Source of the DNA: CABMKH01 sp040797625
GTDB lineage: Bacteria > Bacillota > Clostridia > Tissierellales > Tissierellaceae
Direction: 5' to 3'
DNA length: 64,000 nucleotides
NCBI GenBank assembly: GCA_052067355.1
Contig: JBQHQH010000001.1
Coordinates: 248,001-312,000, forward strand
In this document: piece by piece, positions 9,112 to 16,699 of the stretch
Layout: every line of letters begins with the position of its first letter
How positions within the stretch are numbered: position 1 is the stretch's first letter
Position numbers and translations under genes: made by a program
Notes under the pieces: generated by a model
Database searches by the model: none
What the model saw: the letters and a program-made list of their open reading frames with translations, nothing else
Told to the model about the DNA's origin: nothing

Positions 9112-9735
9112 TCACCTCATATTTATCTTGGCATTCCGCCCTTCAAGTACTATTCTCCCTTCACAAAATAGCTTTACAGCCTTAGATAATATTTCATGTT
9201 CTATATTTAAGACTTTTTGTTTTAAGCTATCTACATCGTCATCTTCCTCAACCTTGATTACTTCCTGAAGTATAATAGGTCCCGTATCCGTGCCCTCATC
9301 TACAAAGTGTACTGTAGCTCCTGTAATCTTACATCCATATTCTAGAACAGCTCTATGAACTCTATCCCCATAGTATCCATCTCCACAAAAACTCGGAATC
9401 AAAGATGGGTGTATATTTATAATTTTACCCTTAAACTCCCCAATAAAGGTCTTAGTCAAAATCCTGAGATATCCTGCTAAAACTATTAGATCTATTTCTC
9501 TCTTTTTGAATTCCTCTATTAACTTTAAATCATATTCTTCTGGTGTATCATATTTCTTAGGATCTAAATACATGGTTTCTATTCCAGCTAATCTTCCTCT
9601 TTCCAGTCCATAAGCGTCTTCTCTATTTGATACTATTAGAGAAATTTCACCATCTATATTTCCTTCTTCTATATTGTCAATTAAGGCTTGAAGGTTTGTT
9701 CCACCACCAGAAATTAAAACTCCAATTTTTAGCAT
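9112..9735 (-). CDS. purN: Phosphoribosylglycinamide formyltransferase
   Basis: GAR transformylase, transferring a formyl group from 10-formyl-THF to GAR (step 3). The opening IGVLISGGGTNLQAL is the substrate-binding loop. The catalytic Asn-His pair is seen in KIINIHPSLIP and the Asp in VDEGTDTGPII. The family loop after the catalytic site is slightly longer than in E. coli (FCGDGYYGDRVHRAVLEYG). It overlaps the purM stop by 7 bp, so the two are translationally coupled. Confidence 0.96.
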   Translation of the reverse strand: MLKIGVLISGGGTNLQALIDNIEEGNIDGEISLIVSNREDAYGLERGRLAGIETMYLDPKKYDTPEEYDLKLIEEFKKREIDLIVLAGYLRILTKTFIGEFKGKIINIHPSLIPSFCGDGYYGDRVHRAVLEYGCKITGATVHFVDEGTDTGPIILQEVIKVEEDDDVDSLKQKVLNIEHEILSKAVKLFCEGRIVLEGRNAKINMR

Positions 9736-10757
9736 AATACTACACCTTCTGAACCCTTCTCAACTCTTCCTAAGATATAGAACTCTTCTTCTATATCTTC
9801 TAAATATGTCTTTATATCTTCCAATTCTTCTTTAGATATTACTAAAATCATTCCAACTCCCATATTAAATGTGGAATACATCTCCTTAGTGCTAATTCCG
9901 CCCCATCTTTGCAATAGACTAAATATCACAGGTGTATTGATAACTTTTGTATCTATATGAACTGATAATCCTTCAGGTAACATTCTAGGTATATTCTCAT
10001 AAAAACCTCCACCTGTAATATGACATATACCTTTGATATCAAACTTTTCTACTAGTCCGTAAACTGGATTGGTATATATTCTAGTTGGTTTCAGTAGTTC
10101 TTCCCCAATACTTGTCCCCAATTCCTCAACAAAAGTATCTGCCTTCATTCCTTCCTTCTCAAACACTATCTTTCTAACTAGAGAATAGCCATTACTGTGA
10201 ATTCCATTTGATGGAAGTCCTATAATATAGTCTCCTTCTTCTATAGACTCACCATTGATAATCCTACTCTTGTCTACTACTCCAACACAAAAACCTGCAA
10301 TATCATATTCATCTTCACCATAGAATCCCGGCATCTCAGCAGTTTCTCCTCCAATTAATGCACATCCTGCCTTCATACATCCGTTAGAGACCCCTTCTAC
10401 AATATTAGCCATCTTCTCTGGAATCAGTTTGCCAGTAGCTATATAGTCCAAGAAAAATAATGGCTTTGCACCTTGACATAAGATATCATTAGCACACATA
10501 GCTACACAATCTTCTCCTATAGTATCATGCCTGTCCATCATAAAAGCTACTCTCAACTTTGTACCTACTCCATCAGTACCAGACACTAATACAGGTTCTT
10601 CATAATTCTTAATATCTAATTGAAATAATCCTGCAAAACCACCTATATCTGATAATACACCTGGAGTATGAGTCTTCTTAATTAAATTTTTTATCAATTT
10701 TACTTGCTTATAACCTGCTTCCTTATCTACTCCAGCATCTTTATATGTTAGAGACAT
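9729..10757 (-). CDS. purM: Phosphoribosylformylglycinamidine cyclo-ligase
   Basis: AIR synthetase, which closes the imidazole ring with ATP (step 5). It has the PurM/SelD fold: the N-terminal region has DIGGFAGLF and the segment VSGTDGVGTKLRVAF, followed by TIGEDCVAMCANDIL and GGETAEMPGFY, all conserved. The 342 residues are typical. A 102-bp gap separates it from purF, the largest within the operon, with no gene or clear signal in it. Confidence 0.97.
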   Translation of the reverse strand: MSLTYKDAGVDKEAGYKQVKLIKNLIKKTHTPGVLSDIGGFAGLFQLDIKNYEEPVLVSGTDGVGTKLRVAFMMDRHDTIGEDCVAMCANDILCQGAKPLFFLDYIATGKLIPEKMANIVEGVSNGCMKAGCALIGGETAEMPGFYGEDEYDIAGFCVGVVDKSRIINGESIEEGDYIIGLPSNGIHSNGYSLVRKIVFEKEGMKADTFVEELGTSIGEELLKPTRIYTNPVYGLVEKFDIKGICHITGGGFYENIPRMLPEGLSVHIDTKVINTPVIFSLLQRWGGISTKEMYSTFNMGVGMILVISKEELEDIKTYLEDIEEEFYILGRVEKGSEGVVLC

Positions 10758-10859
10758 ATCTTACCTCCCATTAGTTATAATTCACAATTTCCAATCCACA
10801 GTTCACAATCAAAAGATGAGATCCCTCCACTGTAGTCAGTATAACAAACCTTCTTTCAT

Positions 10860-12203
10860 CTATTCTCTTTCAATAGGATACTTCCCTGTAAAACATCCTC
10901 TACAGAACCCATTATTTTCCCCTGCTGCCTTCAATAGACCGTCCAAGGATATATATTTTAAGGAATCAGCTCCTATCATATCTTCTATATCTTGAATACT
11001 CATATTTGCAGCTACTAAATTTTCTTCATTAGGTGTATCCATCCCTAAATAACATGTATTTAGCACTGGTGGAGAACTTATCCTCACATGAACTTCCTTT
11101 GCTCCAGCTTTTTTTAACATCTCTACAGTTCTCTTAATAGTAGTTCCCCTAATTATAGAGTCATCTACTAAAATAAGTCTCTTGCCTTCTACATTTTCCT
11201 TTAATGCATTTAGCTTTATCTTTACGCCCTGTTCTCTCAATTCTTGAGTTGGCTGTATAAAAGTCCTTCCCACATATCTATTTTTGATTATACCCTCTGC
11301 ATATGGTATCCCTGACTCTTCTGCATATCCTATAGCTGCTACAATTCCTGAATCTGGAGCCCCTATTACTATATCTGCATCTACTGGTGATTCCTTTGCC
11401 AATATTCTTCCTGTCTCTATTCTAGTAAGATAGATACTTCTTCCATCTACTTTACTATCAGGCCTTGCAAAATATATAGATTCAAATAGACATAGACTTC
11501 GCTCTGCAGATTTTTCACATATACTTCTAATTCCATTTTCATCAATTATAATTACCTCTCCAGGTCTTATATCTCTGACAAATTCAGCACCCATAGTATC
11601 AAAGGCGCAAGTTTCAGAAGCCAATACATAGTCATCCCCAAATCTTCCCAAGGATAGAGGCTTGATTCCCATAGGATCCCTTGCCCCTATTAAGCCATCC
11701 TTTGTCATGATTATCAATGCATAGGACCCCAATATATCTTCTAATGTATTGATTATTGCCTGTTCCACATTATCCCTATGATATCTTGCAATAAGGTTAG
11801 CTATAACTTCAGCATCTAGATCTGATTGAAATATACAGCCACTATCTTCTAGCTTATTCCTAAGGCTTGAAAAATTAACTATACTGCCATCATGCACTAG
11901 AGCCAATGCTCCCCTTCTATAACCTACCACTAGAGGTTCTGCATTTTTCACATCTTTTCCCTCATCTGAAAAAGCATATCTTACCTGCCCTATAGCAATA
12001 TTTCCTCTCAATCTATCCATAATTTCTTTGGGAAATACCTCATGAACAAGCCCCAAATCCTTAAAATAATCTATAAATCCATTATTATTAACTGCTATAC
12101 CAGAACTCATCTGTCCTCTATGTTGAAGACCATATAGTCCATAGTATATTACTTGAGATACATGATTCTTTTCTTTGCTATATATACCTGCAATCCCACT
12201 CAA
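10860..12203 (-). CDS. purF: Amidophosphoribosyltransferase with non-canonical glutaminase site
   Basis: First enzyme of purine synthesis, making phosphoribosylamine from PRPP. The phosphoribosyltransferase half is intact (PRPP loop ILVDDSIIRGTT). The four cysteines that bind the [4Fe-4S] cluster in B. subtilis-type PurF are kept (CLFES, NTCYLG, FCRGC). The N-terminal glutaminase half is altered: the protein starts Met-Ser-Gly-Ile, so Ser (AGT, 12198-12200) stands where the nucleophile Cys1 should be. RY(P/S)T becomes RYAF, and the oxyanion-hole Asn of AHNG is Asp (VHDG, codon 11889-11891). The TTG start has AAGGAGG seven bases upstream and an in-frame TAA lies before it, so no upstream Cys is possible. 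It should use free ammonia only. Length (447) is otherwise normal. Confidence 0.95.
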   Translation of the reverse strand: MSGIAGIYSKEKNHVSQVIYYGLYGLQHRGQMSSGIAVNNNGFIDYFKDLGLVHEVFPKEIMDRLRGNIAIGQVRYAFSDEGKDVKNAEPLVVGYRRGALALVHDGSIVNFSSLRNKLEDSGCIFQSDLDAEVIANLIARYHRDNVEQAIINTLEDILGSYALIIMTKDGLIGARDPMGIKPLSLGRFGDDYVLASETCAFDTMGAEFVRDIRPGEVIIIDENGIRSICEKSAERSLCLFESIYFARPDSKVDGRSIYLTRIETGRILAKESPVDADIVIGAPDSGIVAAIGYAEESGIPYAEGIIKNRYVGRTFIQPTQELREQGVKIKLNALKENVEGKRLILVDDSIIRGTTIKRTVEMLKKAGAKEVHVRISSPPVLNTCYLGMDTPNEENLVAANMSIQDIEDMIGADSLKYISLDGLLKAAGENNGFCRGCFTGKYPIERE

Positions 12204-12215
12204 GAGTATGCCTCC

Positions 12216-12698
12216 TTATTCAGATTTTAGATCTTCGTTCATCAATTTTACATCTTGGGCTAATTTCAACTTGTATTCTTTAAACTTCTCTCTCAACTCT
12301 GGATACTTAATTGACAATATCTGAACTGCCAAAAGTCCAGCATTTTCTCCACCATCAATTGCTACTGTAGCTACTGGTACGCCCTTAGGCATTTGCACCA
12401 CTGACAATAGAGAGTCTAGTCCATCCATAGTAGAAGACTTAACAGGAATTCCAATTACAGGTAGAGGAGTTATACCAGCGATTATGCCTGCTAAATGAGC
12501 AGCCTTACCAGCTATTGCTATGATCACTTCTGTTCCATTTTCCTCTGCTTTCTCTGCAAATTCCATAGCTAAATATGGAGTCCTATGGGCTGATATCACA
12601 TTTAATTCATATTCAACCCCAAATATATTCAATATATCAATAGTTCTTTCAGCTATCTTCCTATCTGAAATACTCCCCATTACTATACTTACTTTCAC
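12216..12698 (-). CDS. purE: N5-carboxyaminoimidazole ribonucleotide mutase (PurE)
   Basis: Makes CAIR (step 6). The 160-residue protein has the PurE fold: MGSISD phosphate loop, SAHRTP with the catalytic His, and DSLLSVVQMPKGVPVATVAI. It looks like class I PurE, the N5-CAIR mutase class, with a slightly divergent IAGKAAHLAGI for the usual GGAAHLPGM. Class I enzymes normally need PurK to supply N5-CAIR, and no purK (nor purC or purB) is in this cluster. Either those genes lie elsewhere or carboxylation runs directly on CO2. It starts 12 bp after purL. Confidence 0.93.
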   Translation of the reverse strand: MKVSIVMGSISDRKIAERTIDILNIFGVEYELNVISAHRTPYLAMEFAEKAEENGTEVIIAIAGKAAHLAGIIAGITPLPVIGIPVKSSTMDGLDSLLSVVQMPKGVPVATVAIDGGENAGLLAVQILSIKYPELREKFKEYKLKLAQDVKLMNEDLKSE

Positions 12699-12710
12699 CT
12701 AAAAAACCTC

Positions 12711-15700
12711 CTATTTGAAATATTTAACACCTGATTCAAATATATTATGTCTTCCCTTTATATCTATATTTTTATAAAGACCTTCATCTAGTCTGTCTAT
12801 AGATGATATAGTACCTAACACTCGACCATCTTTACTTGTTAAAGATTCAATGCCAAGTATAGAACCAGTTGGATTATAGTCTAAAAATTGAGTTGCCACC
12901 TGTCCAGATTCAACAGTCTCTTTTTCATCATCTAATATAATCCTACCTTCCATAGCAGCCAATGGTACTGTATATCTATATCCTATATCCATTCCGCTCA
13001 TCCAAGGAGATAGATTGGACTTTACCTCTATATCCACCATGGTAGATATAAATCTTCCCGATCTATTGTATACTACATCTCCACCAGCTATAAGTTCTGA
13101 TTTCATAAGTCCTTCTAGTCCATTTCCTACGCCTAGTATAAGTCCATCTCTTAAATTTAGATGTCTATCTATCTCTTCTTTGACATAGGGACTACTTAAT
13201 ATTATCTTAAGTAATTTTCCACCTACTTCAGGTTCATTTCCAAATATAGCTCCATGTGGAAAACCAATTATCTGAGATTTTTCTATTCTACTTGCAAGTT
13301 CTCTATAGGATTCTTGAATATACTCTCTATTTAAAGATTTAAATACGAATATATCAACATCTCCACCAGCTTCTTCAAATGCTTTAGCCATTGTGTATTC
13401 TCCATGAGTTCCCGTAAATATAGGGATTAAAACTTTAGGTTTTGCAATTGAACTGTGACTCTTTATCTTATTTCCACCTGTATAGGAAATACCTTCTTCT
13501 ATTGAGTAATTATCTCCAACAGGGAATATATCTTTCAAAGAAGATTCCCAAGCTGTAATAAGTTCATCTATGTCCATAATCTCATCTTCTATATATATCT
13601 TCTCTTCATCTATGGTTTGTCCCAATACCTTATAATCCACATCATGAAGTAATTCTTGAAGATTCACATCCTTAGGTATTTCCAATATTAAAGAACCAAA
13701 CATAGGCATAAATAGTTGTTTTCTATCTATATCATTAAATTTAAATCCAATCTTATTCCCAAAACTCATCTCTAAAATAGCTCTGGCAATTCCTCCATAT
13801 TTTACACTCTGTGCCGCCGCTATTATATGTTTATCTACTAATTCTTTAATCTTACTATAATTAAACTTTAACTTATCTAAATCTATTAAACCGTCATCAT
13901 CTATTTCTAGTGGCATCAATACTATATTGCTATCTACTTCTTTAAATTCACTAGAGATTATATTATCTACATCTTCAGAAGTTACTGCAAAACTTATCAA
14001 TGTTGGTGGCACATGTATATCTTCAAAAGTACCACTCATACTATCTTTTCCACCTATGCTAGGAATATCTAATTCCTTTTGAACCTTATATGCTCCCAAT
14101 AGTGCTGATAATGGCTTGCCCCATTTTATTTCATCTTGTCCCAATCTTTCAAAATACTCTTGAAATGTAAGTCTAGCTCTTCTATAATCTCCACCTAATG
14201 CTACTACCTTTGCAATAGAATCTATTACTGCATAATATCCTCCATGAAATGGACTCCATTTAGATATTTTAGGTTCATATCCATAGGTCATTATAGAGCA
14301 GGTATTGGTATTTCCCTTTACTACTGGTATCTTTGCCACCATACCCTCACTAGGACTTAATCCATACTCGCCACCATATGGCATAAGTACTGTACCACCA
14401 CCTACAGTACTATCAAAATTTTGAACAAGTCCCTTTTGACTTCCTATATTTAAATCACTAAGCAATTTAAAGATTCCATCTCTTATAGGCTTATGTTCGA
14501 ATTCAGTTGATATCCTGTCTATATAATCTTCTTCTATTGGTTGTTCTATCTGAACTTTTATCTTCTTTCTCATTCCATTGGTGTTTAAAAACTCTCTATC
14601 TATATTTACTATCTCTTTGCCTCTCCAAGACATCTTCAATATCTTCTCTTCTGTTACTTCAGCAACTACAGTAGCTTCTAGATCTTCGTCTTGAGCTTCT
14701 TTCATAAATTTATCTAAATTTTCTCTATCTATGACTACTGCCATTCTCTCTTGAGATTCTGAAAGTGCAATCTCAGTTCCATCTAATCCCGGATATTTCA
14801 GAGGTACTCTATCTAATTGAATATCCAATCCATCTGCTAATTCCCCTATGGCAACACCTACTCCGCCAGCTCCAAAGTCATTACATACCTTGATCATCTT
14901 GGATACATTCTCTTTTTTAAATAGTCGAATTATCTTTCTTTCCAAAGCTGGGTTGCCTTTTTGCACTTCCGCTCCACTGGTGTTCAAAGATTCTTCTGTA
15001 TGCTCCTTAGACGATCCTACTGCACCACCTAGTCCATCTCTACCTGTCCTACCACCTACTAAGATTATTACATCTCCAGGTTCTGACTTTCCTCTATATA
15101 CCCACTCCTTTGGTGCTGCTGCCACCAATGCACCACATTCCATTCTCTTTGCCAAAAATCCTTCATCATAGATTTCTCTTACATATCCTGTAGCTGCTCC
15201 TATCTCATTTCCATAGGAACTATATCCTTCCATTGCAGTTTGGGTTATCTTTCTCTGAGGTAATTTTCCTGGTAAGGTATCTTCAAATTTCTGTCTTGGA
15301 TCTGCTGCTCCAGTAATCCTCATAGCTTGGTATACAAAAGCTCTTCCAGATAACGGATCTCTAATAGCTCCACCTAAACATGTAGCTGCTCCCCCAAATG
15401 GTTCCATCTCTGTAGGATGGTTGTGAGTTTCATTTTTAAACATAAGCAGCCATCTCTCTATCTTTCCATCTACATCCACATCTATCTCTATACTAGCAGC
15501 ATTTACTTCATCTGACTCCTCTTTATCTTCTAGAAGTCCCTTTTTCTTTATCTCTTTCATATTTATTGTAGCCAAATCCATTAGACAAACTGGTTTTTTT
15601 CTATTTTCATAGACAAAATCTCTAGAATTCAAATATTCTTTTAATATGGATTCAAATAACTCCTTGTATTTTCCTTCATGTATATCTATATCTGAGATTT

Positions 15701-16388
15701 CTGTCATAAAAGTCGTATGTCTACAGTGATCTGACCAGTATGTGTCTATTAGTCTAATCTCTGTTATAGTTGGATTTCTCTTTTTTTCTTTGAAGTATCC
15801 TTGGCAGAGTATTAGATCTTCAATATCCATGGCTATTCCATATTTAGTTCTAAGGCTTTCCATTTTTTCTTGATCTAATTCGATAAATCCTTCTACAATC
15901 TCAACTTCCCCAGCATTATCTAATTCTCTTTCGTAGGTAAATACATCTAATGGGATTTCTTTCATCTCTACGGGATTTATATAATATGATCTTATCTTTT
16001 TAAAGTCATATTCATCTATATCTTTAAGGATTATCATCTTTGAGTGCAGTATTTCCACTTCTCTATCCAATACAAAATCTTCTATTATTTCCGTTGTAAA
16101 ATATTCTCTCTTATTGAACTGCCCCTTTAGATATTGGATTCTAAATGCTCTTTCACCTTCTCCAATCGGAAGTTCTTCGTATAATATATCTACCTTAGGT
16201 TCGTATATAACCCTATCTATGATATCTCTAGTTTCACTATCCTCTAAACCTACAACATCATATATATTTACAACTCGTACATCTTTTAGTCCATCAATGC
16301 CTAAATATTTCTTAAATTCTTCATATAGTTTTTCTGACTCAATATTAAACTCTCTCTTCTTTTCAATAAAGATCCTTTTATAATCCAA
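12711..16388 (-). CDS. purL: FGAM synthase (single-chain PurL) with degenerate glutaminase domain
   Basis: A 1225-residue single-chain FGAM synthase, converting FGAR to FGAM (step 4). The synthase domains are intact: ETHNHPTEMEPFGGAATC, GGAIRDPLSGRAFVYQAMR, DFGAGGVGVAIGELADG and LLGAYKVQKELDIPSIGGKD. The C-terminal class I glutaminase domain (about residues 960-1225) is present but lacks catalytic residues: the GVCNG nucleophile elbow reads GVGNG (Gly1088, codon 13125-13127), the SHGEGR box reads AAMEGR (Ala1145 for His; the Glu is kept), and GGFSxGD reads HGAIFGN. The synthase should work with ammonia but not hydrolyse glutamine. The start is TTG after GAGGAGGG. It is the first gene of the operon, directly behind the riboswitch. 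Confidence 0.95.
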   Translation of the reverse strand: MDYKRIFIEKKREFNIESEKLYEEFKKYLGIDGLKDVRVVNIYDVVGLEDSETRDIIDRVIYEPKVDILYEELPIGEGERAFRIQYLKGQFNKREYFTTEIIEDFVLDREVEILHSKMIILKDIDEYDFKKIRSYYINPVEMKEIPLDVFTYERELDNAGEVEIVEGFIELDQEKMESLRTKYGIAMDIEDLILCQGYFKEKKRNPTITEIRLIDTYWSDHCRHTTFMTEISDIDIHEGKYKELFESILKEYLNSRDFVYENRKKPVCLMDLATINMKEIKKKGLLEDKEESDEVNAASIEIDVDVDGKIERWLLMFKNETHNHPTEMEPFGGAATCLGGAIRDPLSGRAFVYQAMRITGAADPRQKFEDTLPGKLPQRKITQTAMEGYSSYGNEIGAATGYVREIYDEGFLAKRMECGALVAAAPKEWVYRGKSEPGDVIILVGGRTGRDGLGGAVGSSKEHTEESLNTSGAEVQKGNPALERKIIRLFKKENVSKMIKVCNDFGAGGVGVAIGELADGLDIQLDRVPLKYPGLDGTEIALSESQERMAVVIDRENLDKFMKEAQDEDLEATVVAEVTEEKILKMSWRGKEIVNIDREFLNTNGMRKKIKVQIEQPIEEDYIDRISTEFEHKPIRDGIFKLLSDLNIGSQKGLVQNFDSTVGGGTVLMPYGGEYGLSPSEGMVAKIPVVKGNTNTCSIMTYGYEPKISKWSPFHGGYYAVIDSIAKVVALGGDYRRARLTFQEYFERLGQDEIKWGKPLSALLGAYKVQKELDIPSIGGKDSMSGTFEDIHVPPTLISFAVTSEDVDNIISSEFKEVDSNIVLMPLEIDDDGLIDLDKLKFNYSKIKELVDKHIIAAAQSVKYGGIARAILEMSFGNKIGFKFNDIDRKQLFMPMFGSLILEIPKDVNLQELLHDVDYKVLGQTIDEEKIYIEDEIMDIDELITAWESSLKDIFPVGDNYSIEEGISYTGGNKIKSHSSIAKPKVLIPIFTGTHGEYTMAKAFEEAGGDVDIFVFKSLNREYIQESYRELASRIEKSQIIGFPHGAIFGNEPEVGGKLLKIILSSPYVKEEIDRHLNLRDGLILGVGNGLEGLMKSELIAGGDVVYNRSGRFISTMVDIEVKSNLSPWMSGMDIGYRYTVPLAAMEGRIILDDEKETVESGQVATQFLDYNPTGSILGIESLTSKDGRVLGTISSIDRLDEGLYKNIDIKGRHNIFESGVKYFK

Positions 16389-16399
16389 AATAAACCCTC

Positions 16400-16457
16400 C
16401 TCAAAAAATAGATGTAGCCCAATCAGGTAGGTAAAGCGAAACCTACCCGACTGGGCT
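16400..16457 (-). terminator. Riboswitch-controlled terminator before purL
   Basis: On the minus strand AGCCCA...GGTAGGT pairs with ACCTACC...TGGGCT (16416-16432 with 16441-16457), followed by ACATCTATTTTTT. The left arm overlaps the 3' end of the PRPP aptamer, so aptamer folding and terminator formation exclude each other. This is the expression platform; the purL ribosome site follows at once. Confidence 0.85.
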
Positions 16458-16546
16458 TTTATCCCTTCGGTGTAATACCAAATTCAATAGTATCTGTACC
16501 GCTCGGTCCTGCGAGTATATCCTCCGGAACCCTAGGTACACTTCCG
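16425..16546 (-). ncRNA. PRPP riboswitch aptamer (ykkC class, second of tandem pair)
   Basis: The minus strand carries the ykkC-class core: GTGTACCTAGGGTTCCGG, then GGACCGAGCGGTACAG, then ACACCGAAGGGATAAAAGCC, then GGGTAGG. Position directly after a guanine aptamer and upstream of purine genes identifies the PRPP subtype, known from tandem guanine-PRPP riboswitches in Firmicutes. The guanidine and ppGpp subtypes are less likely in this setting. Expected action: PRPP binding stops terminator formation and turns purine synthesis on. A 66-codon open frame across this region is a by-product of the RNA and is not listed as a gene. Confidence 0.88.
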
Positions 16547-16613
16547 CTCATAGCTAAATGATTCTCGGTCATTTGTAGAAACTTTCCATCCATATTATGG
16601 AAAATATATGAGC
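16546..16613 (-). ncRNA. Guanine riboswitch aptamer (first of tandem pair)
   Basis: The minus strand folds as a purine aptamer: P1 GCTCAT/ATGAGC (16608-16613 with 16546-16551), P2 TTCCAT/ATGGAA, J2/3 GTTTCTAC, P3 AAATGA/TCATTT, with the conserved CTATGAG end. The discriminating J3/1 base (position 74 in the family) is C at 16553, which marks guanine rather than adenine binding. Guanine should favour termination, opposing the PRPP aptamer that follows with no spacer. Confidence 0.92.
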
Positions 16614-16649
16614 TTCTCATATTTATTTTTGTATTTTCTTTACAATTAG

Positions 16650-16678
16650 ATATTAACAATCCTAAGGATATATGTCAA
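16650..16678 (-). promoter_or_regulatory. Promoter of the purine operon
   Basis: TTGACA (16673-16678) and TAATAT (16650-16655) on the minus strand with a 17-bp spacer. The predicted start of transcription near 16643 lies 30 bases before the guanine aptamer. Confidence 0.88.
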
Positions 16679-16699
16679 GTCATCTTTTAAAAATAATTA

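Noticed and set aside
16459..16659. A 66-codon minus-strand open frame upstream of purL
   Set aside because: It lies wholly on the guanine-PRPP riboswitch and leader; conserved RNA motifs explain the sequence and there is no ribosome site.
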